Shown here: positions 1-8,658 of the stretch, piece after piece
Numbering within the stretch: the stretch's first letter is position 1
Layout: each line of letters starts with the position of its first letter
Origin: Bacteroidota bacterium
GTDB lineage: Bacteria; Bacteroidota; Bacteroidia; Bacteroidales; JAAUTT01
Direction: 5' to 3'
Assembly (NCBI GenBank): GCA_023429135.1
Contig: JAEYWD010000007.1
Coordinates: forward strand, 31,238-95,237
DNA: 64,000 nt
Notes under the pieces: generated by a model
What the model was told of the DNA's origin: nothing
The model's input: the letters and a program-made list of their open reading frames with translations, nothing else
Databases searched by the model: none
Position numbers and translations under genes: made by a program

Positions 1-1
1 G

Positions 2-217
2 GAAACAGAGCGTCAGTTATTGAAGTATTTACCAGAGGACATCATCCCTATTGCTCACCACTGGCTCATTCTTCACGGACGATATGTTTGCATTGCCCGT
101 AAACCAAAATGCGAAGAATGCGGACTTACTAAAGTTTGCCAATACTATCTTACAAACATCAAACTTGAAACTTCGTTAAATAATAGAAACAAAAAGCAAA
201 CTGGGAGTAAGAGCTGA
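2..217 (+). CDS. nth: Endonuclease III, C-terminal fragment (cut by window edge)
   Basis: The reading frame is open from base 2, so the gene starts upstream of the window and only the last ~71 residues are present. The fragment carries the four-cysteine [4Fe-4S] loop C-x6-C-x2-C-x5-C (CIARKPKCEECGLTKVC) that closes bacterial endonuclease III, preceded by the conserved helix with 'HHWLILHGR'. The enzyme is a DNA glycosylase/AP lyase that removes oxidised pyrimidines. A basic tail of about 20 residues follows the cluster. The catalytic Lys and Asp lie upstream and cannot be checked. MutY shares the cluster, but the short tail without a Nudix-like domain favours Nth. Confidence 0.88.
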   Translation, partial: ETERQLLKYLPEDIIPIAHHWLILHGRYVCIARKPKCEECGLTKVCQYYLTNIKLETSLNNRNKKQTGSKS

Positions 218-304
218 ATGCATTAAAAGGAACCTTTCAACTTGATGGGTAGGAAAATACCAGGGAATTATTAAATTTGCGACGGTCACAAAAGAAATGG
301 CTCG

Positions 305-1189
305 ATGGGATATATTAAACGATTATTAGCTTTAGTTTTTATTTTTCTTTGCTCCGCTTCGTTCATTCCCCGTAGAATTGATTACCGAGATGCCATGTTC
401 AAGAATGTGTGCAAAGACTTGAAGCACGACGTTCTTTTGTACTATATTTTTGTCGATACCAAAACTACAGCTCCCTGGAGCGAATTCGACATACAATCTA
501 CCATCGACTCGGTTCGGGTGGCTATAGCCTGGCTTCAGGAACAGGCGCAAAAAGAGAACATTCCGCTTAAAATAAAAAGCGATTATTACATTGGACCTGA
601 ATACTCCACTGTAAATCGAAATCTGCCACAACCATCTGTAATTAAATCTCTTACCGAACCAAATTTCAAAACAGGCCTCAAAAATATAAATGCCTGGGCA
701 GATGCGATTGTCAAAAGAATTGGTACAACGCTTAATATTTCAGCAAAGGACGGTATACCTGAAGTTAAAAATCCCCGCAATAAAGAAAGACTGATTGCCT
801 ACTTAAGAGATACCTATCAGGTTGAAAGCGTTGCTCTTATTTTTATGGTAAACAATTATTTCAAATCCGACATATCGGTTCAGATTAACACCTTTAATAC
901 CGATGATGTTGAATTTGCAGTTGTCAGCTATAAATATCCGGCCGAAATAGCGCATAATTTCCTACACCTTTACGGAGCTGCCGATATGTACGAAACCTCC
1001 TTCCGGAGAAACGGAAGCAAAATAAAACAGCTTCAAACAATGTTTCCAAACGAAATCATGATGGATCCATATGCAAAGAAAATATCCAACCTGGATATAA
1101 GCGATTATACAAAATTCCTTATTGGTTGGAAACAAGAGACCGATAAATCGTACGAATCTTTATTCACCGACAAAGCCTACAATTTTTAA
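305..1189 (+). CDS. Secreted metzincin-like protein with substituted catalytic Glu
   Basis: 294 residues with an N-terminal hydrophobic stretch (about residues 5-20) that looks like a signal peptide. I do not recognise a named family. Residues 217-227 read HNFLHLYGAAD, which fits the zinc-binding layout H-x3-H-x2-G-x2-D of metzincin-type metalloproteases ('HExxHxxGxxD') except that the catalytic Glu is Asn218. The two His and the downstream Gly and Asp are kept, so a zinc site may persist without normal catalysis. The rest is mixed alpha/beta with no cysteine-rich or repeat region. It stands alone, followed after 76 bp by a second secreted protein on the same strand. Pseudo-protease is the inference; a typical signal cleavage site is not obvious. 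Confidence 0.6.
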   Translation: MGYIKRLLALVFIFLCSASFIPRRIDYRDAMFKNVCKDLKHDVLLYYIFVDTKTTAPWSEFDIQSTIDSVRVAIAWLQEQAQKENIPLKIKSDYYIGPEYSTVNRNLPQPSVIKSLTEPNFKTGLKNINAWADAIVKRIGTTLNISAKDGIPEVKNPRNKERLIAYLRDTYQVESVALIFMVNNYFKSDISVQINTFNTDDVEFAVVSYKYPAEIAHNFLHLYGAADMYETSFRRNGSKIKQLQTMFPNEIMMDPYAKKISNLDISDYTKFLIGWKQETDKSYESLFTDKAYNF

Positions 1190-1265
1190 CATTTTTTTCA
1201 ACTCTTTTTGAAAATTTTCTGTACAATTTCCCGTATAGAGATATGTTAATTTTAATAGGAAACTT

Positions 1266-1745
1266 ATGAAAAGCAGAGTAGCGTTTATATCAGCAATATT
1301 TTTATTTTTTACAGTATCGGTTTGGTCACAAAAGACTCCCGAATTGAACAAGCAAATAATTAAATATGTGAATTCAGTAATGGGCCAGCAGGTGGATAGA
1401 GGCGAATGTTGGGATTTAGCTAATCAGGCTCTTACAAAATATAATGCCAAATGGAATGGCGAATATGTTTATGGAAAAGAAATCGACCCGGCAAAAGATG
1501 AAGTTTTCCCCGGCGATATTATCCAATTCGAAAAAGTAAAGGTAAAATACACCAATGGCAATACCATCACCACCGAAACCATGGGACATCATACTGCCAT
1601 TGTTTACAAAGTATATTCGAAGGGAAAATACCAGTTGGCGCATCAAAATACGGGGTTTTCAGGAAGAAAAGTTGGCCTGAGCGATCTGGAACTTTCCAAT
1701 GTGATAAAAGGTAAAATGAAGTTCTACAGGCCGCAGCCGAAATGA
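1266..1745 (+). CDS. Small secreted CHAP/papain-like cysteine hydrolase candidate
   Basis: 159 residues with a signal peptide (residues 1-21, ending VSVWSQ). The mature part has the order expected for a compact papain/NlpC-P60/CHAP-type fold: Cys48 in 'RGECWDLA' at the start of a helix, the 'FPGDIIQF' strand near 81-88, then His108/His109 in 'MGHHTAIVY', then 'AHQNTG' at 126-131, which could supply the polar third residue. The 'GxCWxLA...GDIIxF...HHTAIV' pattern resembles the small BBC1/AIM3-type cysteine-proteinase-fold domain. Substrate is unknown; peptidoglycan or a peptide bond is likely. The gene ends just before a hairpin element shared with position 37948. Confidence 0.6.
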   Translation: MKSRVAFISAIFLFFTVSVWSQKTPELNKQIIKYVNSVMGQQVDRGECWDLANQALTKYNAKWNGEYVYGKEIDPAKDEVFPGDIIQFEKVKVKYTNGNTITTETMGHHTAIVYKVYSKGKYQLAHQNTGFSGRKVGLSDLELSNVIKGKMKFYRPQPK

Positions 1746-1765
1746 TTTAGATGTTCAAATAGACG

Positions 1766-1878
1766 AAGAGACTATGTGAAAAGTGCCGGAGGTTGAGCCT
1801 GTCGAAGTGTTCTTGCTAATTTACAGTGAGGTTTTGACAGGCTCAACCTCCGGTTGTGAACTAATTACACAGCCTCTT
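1766..1878. repeat. MITE-like inverted-repeat element, copy 1
   Basis: 113-bp element between two convergent genes. Perfect 18-bp inner arms, CCGGAGGTTGAGCCTGTC at 1786-1803 and its complement at 1836-1853, enclose a 32-nt loop. The outer ends, AAGAGACTATGT at 1766 and ACACAGCCTCTT at 1867-1878, are imperfect terminal inverted repeats (two mismatches). A second copy with the same layout lies at 37948-38065. It encodes no transposase. It may act as a bidirectional terminator. Confidence 0.75.
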
Positions 1879-1920
1879 AATTTCGTTTTTGACTATCGAT
1901 TATGGACTAATTGCTATGAA

Positions 1921-3123
1921 CTACTTCCTCCCTTTAGCCAACTGTAGTTTCTGCAATCTGTCTTTTGCAAGTTTTACTTCACCCGGATACTTTAACGAAT
2001 CGGCATTTTCAATTACCTGGGTATAATAACTGATGGCTTTTTCTCTTTGTTTCAGATAATCGTACTGGTATGCCATTTTGCAAACCAAAGTAATATCATT
2101 TGGATTTAGCTTATAACCTTGTTTGTAACACTCCATGGCCTCATCCCACCGGTTGAGTTGATTATAAATGTCGGCCTTGATTTTAAACATTTCCGACCAT
2201 TTTTGAGGTGGTGGATAATTAATGCGCTCTGCCCTGTTAAGACATGCAATCCCTTTCTCAAATTCTTTGGTTTGCAGATAAAGCTGGCCCAAGACTACAA
2301 AAGGTTCGTAATCAGTTGTGTCAAACTTAATACAACGCTCAAAAAAGAACTTCGACTTTTCGAAATTATTCATAGACATATAGGCTAAGCCGGTATATTT
2401 TAAATTGAAAGCAGTTGAATCTTTTTTCTGGAGAACCTTATCGAAAGTTTTTATAGATTCGAGGTACAACTTCAAATTGTATAATGCATACCCTTTGATA
2501 TTCAGAACCGTAGAATTCAATGAATCAATTTTTAAGGCAATATTGCATATCGAATCAGCTTGCAGACTTTGACCCAGCATATTGTAAATATTGCCCATTT
2601 TTGAGTAGGAAGGCAAATCATATGGATTACTCTTAACAGCTTTGGTATAGTAATCGATGGCTAGCGGAAACGACATCCCTCCCATACTATAGTAAATATT
2701 TGCTATTTGCCTGTAAGCATAGTAGTTATCGCTATCTACATATTGAATTACCCTGTAATAGAACTCCTCAGCATTGCCAGGATCTCCGTCCCTCAAAAGC
2801 AAATCTCCATAACTAAGCAATGCGAATAAATTCAAAGAGTCTTGCGATAGTGTTTTGCCAAGATAAAAAACAGCCTTTCTTTTATTGTTAAATGTAAGAT
2901 AAAACTCTGCCAACTGATTTGTAACCTGGATATTGGTTGTATCGAAGGCATAAAGCTTTTCTAGCAGCCCCATTGCCTTATTATACCTGTATTCCTTAAA
3001 GTAGTGACGACTTTGAGTGAGATAATTACTGAAATTTTCAGTATTAATGGAAACTGTATCCTGTGCATTTAAGCCAGTTGAAACAATAATCAGAAATAAC
3101 AGATGGGTAAAAATCTTCTTCAT
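1921..3123 (-). CDS. Secreted TPR-repeat protein
   Basis: 400 residues. A signal peptide covers residues 1-20 ('LLFLIIVSTGLNAQ'). The remainder is a run of about nine to ten tetratricopeptide repeats, recognisable by the recurring A/G-x3-Y/F...A-x3-Y/F and 'P' turn pattern (for example 'NPYDLPSYSKMGNIYNMLGQ', 'KWSEMFKIKADIYNQLNRWDEAMECYKQGYKLNPND'). TPR arrays bind partner proteins; in this phylum exported ones often work in envelope assembly. It lies 12 bp downstream of the thioredoxin-fold gene on the same strand, so the two are probably co-transcribed. No enzymatic domain is visible. Confidence 0.75.
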   Translation of the reverse strand: MKKIFTHLLFLIIVSTGLNAQDTVSINTENFSNYLTQSRHYFKEYRYNKAMGLLEKLYAFDTTNIQVTNQLAEFYLTFNNKRKAVFYLGKTLSQDSLNLFALLSYGDLLLRDGDPGNAEEFYYRVIQYVDSDNYYAYRQIANIYYSMGGMSFPLAIDYYTKAVKSNPYDLPSYSKMGNIYNMLGQSLQADSICNIALKIDSLNSTVLNIKGYALYNLKLYLESIKTFDKVLQKKDSTAFNLKYTGLAYMSMNNFEKSKFFFERCIKFDTTDYEPFVVLGQLYLQTKEFEKGIACLNRAERINYPPPQKWSEMFKIKADIYNQLNRWDEAMECYKQGYKLNPNDITLVCKMAYQYDYLKQREKAISYYTQVIENADSLKYPGEVKLAKDRLQKLQLAKGRK

Positions 3124-3135
3124 AGTAAAATTTAT

Positions 3136-4569
3136 TTATTTTTTAAGAATTGCCAGAACAGCATTGAAATCAGTATTTCCCGAGTACTGAATGATCCCTT
3201 TCGGGTCTACCAACACCCAGTATGGGAAACTTCGTAATCCATACTGATAAGTAACCATCTCGCCCCAGTTACCTTTACAAAAAAGGTGTAAACCAGATTC
3301 GGGATACTTTGAAATTGCTTTCTTCCACGTATCCGGATTTAAATCAGTATAAATATTTAAAAGCTTAGTTTCTGCCAATTCAACGGGAATTTTATTTTCG
3401 AAATTAGCGGCATTGAAAGACTTTGAATTATAAAACCTCATTAGCACCCAATTCCCAAGAAATTTATCCACACTATAACTAACATTCATGCTATCAACAA
3501 GGTGGAATCTGGGAGCTTTAGACCCCACCTTTGCAGAACCGGCAAATCGCAATTCTTTATTTTCAATAGATTTATTTCTCCATAGGGTAATCTCTTCAAG
3601 ATATTGATTGTTTTTTATATCAGGTTTAACTAACAAAAAAGCCGAATCGACCTCATCCACGTCTTTTACTGCAAAGTAATTCACCAGCAATTCTTTTAGA
3701 AACCATTCCTTTACAGGATCTTTTAATTCCTGATTAATGGCAGGCAAAACCTTTGAAAACCATTCTGTGTAGACTTTCCCACCTGATGTCCGGTTCCATA
3801 TAATATTTGTTTTCCACAAAAAATACTGCCATAAAAAATCGAAATAAATCTGATTTCCAATAGCCGCCGAATTGTTAATAGGAACATCGCGAAACCAGAG
3901 AAGGAACTCCGGTGTGGGATAAACTTTTATTCTCGTGTTGTAATTAATTGTATGGATATTCTCAATCATTGCTAAAGCTTTTTCATAAACCAGGTTTGTT
4001 TTGTGAAATGATTGAAACCAGTCTGGTAGTTTTTTCGATTTCGCATAAGCATTGTAAAAACTATCCTGGCTTTGGTACCTCTCTTCAAGGAATAAAAAGT
4101 ACTCGGTATAGGTGGAACTTGTGTTATGATTGTATGATTTAAAATAAAACTTACTCACGGCCCTATTTGCAGCATTATAAAAATCGCATACATCAGCAGT
4201 TTTTCCAGAGAATTTAACAGGGTTTTCTGGATTATTGAAATCAATTTCCAGGTGAGTTGTATCGCCAGGGATAGTAATGCCTTCAATTACCCCTTTAACG
4301 CTTGCAAAAACACTAAATTTTACGGGGCTATTGGCACTCAGTTTGTAAAATGGACCCGATGGCGATTTTCGGGATAAACCGGAGGATGTGTATGAATACT
4401 TGTTAAAATATGATCCGTATTCAGTGTAATTAATAAAGTAACTATTCTTCGAGGGATTATTTAAAACCTTAACCAGAATAAATGTTGAATCTGTTCCAAT
4501 ATAATTTGCGCCTGCTGAAAAACTGAAAAATAACAGCAAACACGCTAGTTTTAGTTGTTTTGTAAGCAT
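3136..4569 (-). CDS. Exported thioredoxin-fold (TlpA-like) protein lacking CxxC
   Basis: I place the start at 4569 (MLTKQLKLACLLLFFSFSAG), which gives a clean signal peptide; an upstream in-frame ATG at 4623 would put 18 hydrophilic residues in front of it. The product is about 477 residues. The first ~330 residues resemble the DUF4369-like/helical N-terminal part seen in many Bacteroidota TlpA-family proteins. The last ~130 residues look like a thioredoxin fold: 'KVGSKAPRFHLVD', 'GNWVLMRFYNSKSFNAANF', 'FPYWVLVDPKGIIQYSG' with the cis-Pro region. Where WCxxC should sit there is NSKSFN with no cysteine, so redox activity is unlikely. It precedes the TPR gene by 12 bp in the same direction. Confidence 0.65.
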   Translation of the reverse strand: MLTKQLKLACLLLFFSFSAGANYIGTDSTFILVKVLNNPSKNSYFINYTEYGSYFNKYSYTSSGLSRKSPSGPFYKLSANSPVKFSVFASVKGVIEGITIPGDTTHLEIDFNNPENPVKFSGKTADVCDFYNAANRAVSKFYFKSYNHNTSSTYTEYFLFLEERYQSQDSFYNAYAKSKKLPDWFQSFHKTNLVYEKALAMIENIHTINYNTRIKVYPTPEFLLWFRDVPINNSAAIGNQIYFDFLWQYFLWKTNIIWNRTSGGKVYTEWFSKVLPAINQELKDPVKEWFLKELLVNYFAVKDVDEVDSAFLLVKPDIKNNQYLEEITLWRNKSIENKELRFAGSAKVGSKAPRFHLVDSMNVSYSVDKFLGNWVLMRFYNSKSFNAANFENKIPVELAETKLLNIYTDLNPDTWKKAISKYPESGLHLFCKGNWGEMVTYQYGLRSFPYWVLVDPKGIIQYSGNTDFNAVLAILKK

Positions 4570-4836
4570 TTTCAAATGTATTGAAGGTTTCAGGCAGTTA
4601 CCATTAGCCAAAAACGTTATCAAAATTCATTCCATAAATTAATTAAATTTCAACGCTCCAATTTTCCTGAAAGTGTTATCGTTACTGAATTATCAACCAC
4701 ACACACAATATCTAACTTCTTTTTCATTAAAAGTTTAGCTTAAAAAATGAAACATTTTTATGCTAAGTTCGAATAAGTGAATGTTTTTAGCCCAAAACGT
4801 TTTCAAAATTAAGCTATTGCAATAAAAAATGTTGCT

Positions 4837-5613
4837 ATGAAAAAACGTATTACTTTTTTGCGGATACTTGTACTTTCTTTTTTAATTGTAGGCTTATCAT
4901 CATTAACCCTGAAACTTGGAAAAGAAAAGTATGTACAGATTGATAAGAAACTCTTTGCATCGCGATACGAAGTCACAAACACAGAATTCAGAGAGTTCCT
5001 TTACAGTGTAAGAGAAACTGATAAGAATCAGTTTGAAAAACTTCAATACGATTCCTCACAATGGCTGAAAAAATTTCCTTATGCCTACAACGAACCTTTG
5101 CTGAACTTTTATCACTGGCATCCGGCTTATGACGATTATCCGGTGGTAAATATAACCCGCGAAACTGCCGAAGCGTATTGTAAATGGCTAAGTACAAAAT
5201 ATGACAAGAGTTTTAGGAAAAAATTTAAAAAAGTTCTTTTCCGTTTGCCAACAGAAAACGAATGGATAGCACTTTCGGGCGTAGGTAAAAACAAGTTACC
5301 ATGGAGCGGAAATACAGCTTTTGAAAACAAAACAATCATGGCCAATATCAAAGCCCATCAAGGTACAAATAACGATGTCGACTACAAATTCGACGGAAAT
5401 ATTTACACTTCCAGAGTTGGAAGCTTTAAAGCCAATCAGTTTGGGCTATACGATGTTGTTGGTAATGCCTACGAAATAACTCAGTCGGGTGTTCAGAAAG
5501 GGGGAAGCTGGGACAGTTTTATCGAAGAATGTACCGCTGATCAAACCCAAAAGTTTGATTTACCAGATCCGAGAGTCGGTTTCAGAGTTGTAATGGAAGT
5601 TGTTGTAGAATGA
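4837..5613 (+). CDS. FGE-sulfatase (SUMF1-like) domain protein, membrane-anchored or exported
   Basis: 258 residues with one N-terminal hydrophobic segment (residues 8-24). The body is a formylglycine-generating-enzyme-type fold: 'FASRYEVTNTEFREFL', 'YPVVNITRETAEAYCKWLS', 'FRLPTENEW', 'GLYDVVGNAYEITQSG', 'KGGSWDSF' and C-terminal 'DPRVGFRVVMEV'. The paired cysteines that make true FGE active are not present in the usual place, so it is more like the GldJ/GldK or sugar-binding FGE-like proteins common in this phylum than a sulfatase activator. No sulfatase gene is nearby. A second FGE domain occurs fused to a cytochrome at 58492. Confidence 0.75.
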   Translation: MKKRITFLRILVLSFLIVGLSSLTLKLGKEKYVQIDKKLFASRYEVTNTEFREFLYSVRETDKNQFEKLQYDSSQWLKKFPYAYNEPLLNFYHWHPAYDDYPVVNITRETAEAYCKWLSTKYDKSFRKKFKKVLFRLPTENEWIALSGVGKNKLPWSGNTAFENKTIMANIKAHQGTNNDVDYKFDGNIYTSRVGSFKANQFGLYDVVGNAYEITQSGVQKGGSWDSFIEECTADQTQKFDLPDPRVGFRVVMEVVVE

Positions 5614-5651
5614 TTTATAAGCCATAATTTTTAGTGATTGATTAGACAGAA

Positions 5652-5681
5652 AGAACGGGCAAACCAACCCGTTCTTTTTTT
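5652..5681 (+). terminator. Rho-independent terminator
   Basis: 8-bp stem AGAACGGG/CCCGTTCT with an 8-nt loop, followed by a run of seven T. It ends the FGE-domain gene. Confidence 0.85.
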
Positions 5682-5705
5682 GTTGTATTTTCAAATGATT
5701 AATAT

Positions 5706-6245
5706 ATGGAACGAAAAGTTATTCTTTACATTGCCATGAGTCTTGATGGTTACATTGCCAAAAAGGATGATAATATCGACTTTCTCACAACGGTAGAATC
5801 TCCGGGGGAAGATTATGGTTATTCATCTTTTCTTAAAAACATTGATACTGTAATCTGGGGACGTAGAACCTACGATAAAGTGCTTACTTTGAGCACTGAA
5901 TTCCTTCATAAGGATAAAAAAGTATATGTGCTTTCACGAAGCAGATCCGGAACCGATGAAAATGTTGAATACATTTGTGATGTACAAACGCTTATTAACG
6001 ACCTCCGTCAAAAAGAAGGTCTTGATATTTATTGCGATGGTGGTTCGGAATTGGTTTATGAATTATTGAAACATTCCATGATTGACCGGCTAATTGTCTC
6101 AATTATTCCTTATCTTTTAGGGAGCGGAATTAGACTATTCAGAGATGGGTTTCCGGAACAGAAATTAAAATTCAAACAGAGTGTTACCTATCCATCAGGT
6201 CTTGTGCAACTATGGTACGAAAAAACACCGGAAAAGGACAATTAG
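5706..6245 (+). CDS. Dihydrofolate reductase-family protein (RibD C-terminal domain type)
   Basis: 179 residues. It begins 'RKVILYIAMSLDGYIAKKDDNIDFL', the nucleotide-binding start of the RibD-C/DHFR-like superfamily, and continues with 'VIWGRRTYDKVL', 'KKVYVLSRS', 'IYCDGGSELVYELLK' and 'DRLIVSIIPYLLGSGIRLF', the conserved core of the stand-alone YyaP/YwjB group. These are presumed NADPH-dependent reductases of unknown substrate. They lack a deaminase domain and so do not replace RibD. It is monocistronic, between a terminator and zwf. Confidence 0.85.
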   Translation: MERKVILYIAMSLDGYIAKKDDNIDFLTTVESPGEDYGYSSFLKNIDTVIWGRRTYDKVLTLSTEFLHKDKKVYVLSRSRSGTDENVEYICDVQTLINDLRQKEGLDIYCDGGSELVYELLKHSMIDRLIVSIIPYLLGSGIRLFRDGFPEQKLKFKQSVTYPSGLVQLWYEKTPEKDN

Positions 6246-6327
6246 ATTTATCCTTCCTTCATCATTTTCATTTTTCCTATTTCGAACTCATTTCGTACTT
6301 TTAGGTTTTTAGTGGAAAATAATTACC

Positions 6328-7869
6328 ATGATAGAAAAAATTAAAAGTTCGGAGTTGATTCTTGTTATTTTCGGTGCTTCGGGCGACCTTACCGAGCGTA
6401 AGCTCATACCCGCCTTATACGACCTGAAATCTCAAAACCTTCTGCCCGAAAAGTTTGTAGTGCTCGGCGTTAGTCGTACCGAGATGACCGACAACAATTT
6501 TCGCGGGAAGATGAAAACTGCTATTCATGAGTTTCTGGATGATAAAGAAAGCATACAGGAAAAAGTTGTTAATGAGTTTATCCCCTCCCTGCACTACATC
6601 TCCATCAATACCTCAAGCAGGGAAGATTACGGTAAACTGCAGAAACGGTTGGAAGAACTGGACCGGCAGCATCAAACAAATGGAAATGTTTTGTTTTATC
6701 TTTCCACACCGCCAAGTCTATACGAAACAATTGTAAAAAATCTTGGATTTTACGGATTGAATAGACATGAGAAAGGTTGGCGACGCATCATCATTGAAAA
6801 ACCTTTTGGCTACGATCTCGAATCGGCTAAAAAACTCAACAAGGAAATTCTTGAGATTTTTAACGAAGATCAGGTTTACCGTATCGACCATTACCTGGGA
6901 AAAGAAACCGTTCAGAATATTCTGGTAACACGTTTTGCGAACGGGATCTTCGAACCCATATGGAACCGGAACTTTATTCATCACATAGAAATTACCTCTT
7001 CGGAAGATATTGGTGTTGAAGGGCGTGGCGGATATTATGACGGCTCGGGCGCTATCCGCGATATGGTTCAGAACCACCTTTTGCAACTTGTTGGAATGGT
7101 AGCCATGGAACCTCCTGCTAATTCGGAGCCCTGGTCGATCAGAAACGAAACTTTAAAAGTTTTTCAATCCATAAGGCCACTCAGTAAGGACGACATCTAC
7201 CACAATGTTATCCGGGGGCAATACATGGCTTCGAAAATCCGTGGAAAGGAAGTCAAAGGCTACCGCGACGAGGAAAATGTAGTTCATTGCTCCAAAACAG
7301 AGACTTATGTTGCCACGAAGTTTTTCATCGACAACTGGCGATGGAGCGGAGTGCCATTTTATATCCGCACCGGAAAACGTTTGCCCACAAAGGTTACAGA
7401 AATAGTGATCCATTTTCATCCTAGTCCTTTACGGTTATTTACAAAAGAGCAGGATAATTCAGTTTCGACTAATCAACTGGTTATCCGCATTCAACCTGAT
7501 GAAGGTTTACTTTTCAAATTTGGAATTAAGGTACCCGGCGCAGGCTTTAAAGTAAAGGAAACTGCCATGGACTTTCATTATTCAAGTCTTGCCGAAGATC
7601 GTCTGCCCAGCGCCTACGAGCGCTTGTTACTGGACTGCATGCACGGAGACCCTACGCTTTACATCCGCGGCGATGCTGTGGAAGCTACCTGGGAAATTGT
7701 AACACCCATTATCGACGTTTGGAAGAATAACCCCGATTTTAAGCTTTTCGGATATCCTGCAGGCACCTGGGGACCCGATGTAGCCGACAGCCTTATTGAG
7801 GGACCGGTACGCTCATGGCGTTATCCTTGCCGCAATTTAACCTCCGACGATAGCTATTGTGAATTATAA
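6328..7869 (+). CDS. zwf: Glucose-6-phosphate 1-dehydrogenase
   Basis: 513 residues, full length. It oxidises glucose 6-phosphate to 6-phosphogluconolactone with NADP+, opening the oxidative pentose phosphate path. Visible hallmarks are the nucleotide-binding 'GASGDLTERK' (residues 16-25), the substrate signature 'RIDHYLGKE' (185-193), 'EKPFGYDLESA', and 'RTGKRLP' later in the chain. The next gene, pgl, hydrolyses its product and starts 11 bp after the stop (or overlaps, if the upstream GTG were used). The 6-phosphogluconate dehydrogenase gene is not in the window. Confidence 0.97.
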   Translation: MIEKIKSSELILVIFGASGDLTERKLIPALYDLKSQNLLPEKFVVLGVSRTEMTDNNFRGKMKTAIHEFLDDKESIQEKVVNEFIPSLHYISINTSSREDYGKLQKRLEELDRQHQTNGNVLFYLSTPPSLYETIVKNLGFYGLNRHEKGWRRIIIEKPFGYDLESAKKLNKEILEIFNEDQVYRIDHYLGKETVQNILVTRFANGIFEPIWNRNFIHHIEITSSEDIGVEGRGGYYDGSGAIRDMVQNHLLQLVGMVAMEPPANSEPWSIRNETLKVFQSIRPLSKDDIYHNVIRGQYMASKIRGKEVKGYRDEENVVHCSKTETYVATKFFIDNWRWSGVPFYIRTGKRLPTKVTEIVIHFHPSPLRLFTKEQDNSVSTNQLVIRIQPDEGLLFKFGIKVPGAGFKVKETAMDFHYSSLAEDRLPSAYERLLLDCMHGDPTLYIRGDAVEATWEIVTPIIDVWKNNPDFKLFGYPAGTWGPDVADSLIEGPVRSWRYPCRNLTSDDSYCEL

Positions 7870-7879
7870 TACGTCTAAA

Positions 7880-8623
7880 ATGAAAATCTATTTCCGGTCG
7901 AAAGTCCTTTCAACACCTCAGGAAACTGCCGATATGGTTGCCAAGGACTTCATCAGGTTCACCGATGAAATGTTTCGTTTCCGCGAAAAGCTTTATATCG
8001 CAGTATCCGGTGGTTCTACTCCCGACTTGTTTTTTGATCTCCTTGCCAATGAATACTCTCATGCTGTAAAATGGGAGAAACTTCATTTCTTTTGGGTTGA
8101 CGAGCGTTGTGTACCTCACAATCATATCGAAAGTAATTACGGCAATGCATTCCGCAGATGCTTTTCAAAAGTTGGCATCCCGAAGGAAAATCTCCATCCG
8201 GTAATGGGCGGCGATAATCCTGTTTCGGAAACAGTGCGTTATACAGGAGATATCCTCTCGCATGTGCCTTGTATAAACGGATACCCAGCCTTTGACCTGA
8301 TTATGCTGGGAATGGGTGAAGATGGCCATACAGCCTCAATCTTTCCAGGTCAGGAACAATTATTTAAGGTAAATTCAATCGTATCTGTTTCGGAGAATCC
8401 TATTAGCGGTCAGAAACGCATAACCTTGACAGGAAAGGTTTTGAATAATGCCGCCGAAGTAATTTTTGTTGTAACCGGTTACAAGAAAAAAGACGTACTT
8501 GAGCAGATTCTTACCCAAAAACCCGATGCGGCATATTATCCTGCATCGCATGTTAAACCTTTAAAAGGCCGTTTAAACTGGTACCTTGATCGGGAAGCGG
8601 CCGGAGGAAGACTGGAATTTTAG
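7880..8623 (+). CDS. pgl: 6-phosphogluconolactonase
   Basis: Hydrolyses 6-phosphogluconolactone made by the upstream zwf. About 247 residues of the DevB/SOL family: 'IAVSGGSTPDLFFDLL' (phosphate binding), 'WEKLHFFWVDERCVPH', 'SNYGNAFRRCF', 'DLIMLGMGEDGHTASIFPG' and 'KRITLTGKVLNNA'. I choose ATG 7880 (MKIYFRSKVL); a GTG at 7859 in frame would overlap the end of zwf and add seven residues with no family support. Co-transcription with zwf is very likely. Confidence 0.95.
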   Translation: MKIYFRSKVLSTPQETADMVAKDFIRFTDEMFRFREKLYIAVSGGSTPDLFFDLLANEYSHAVKWEKLHFFWVDERCVPHNHIESNYGNAFRRCFSKVGIPKENLHPVMGGDNPVSETVRYTGDILSHVPCINGYPAFDLIMLGMGEDGHTASIFPGQEQLFKVNSIVSVSENPISGQKRITLTGKVLNNAAEVIFVVTGYKKKDVLEQILTQKPDAAYYPASHVKPLKGRLNWYLDREAAGGRLEF

Positions 8624-8658
8624 CTATGATTCTAATTAACCAAGCAAACTTGTTATCA

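Noticed and set aside
4837..5613. True formylglycine-generating enzyme activating sulfatases
   Set aside because: The catalytic cysteine pair is missing and no sulfatase gene lies in the window.
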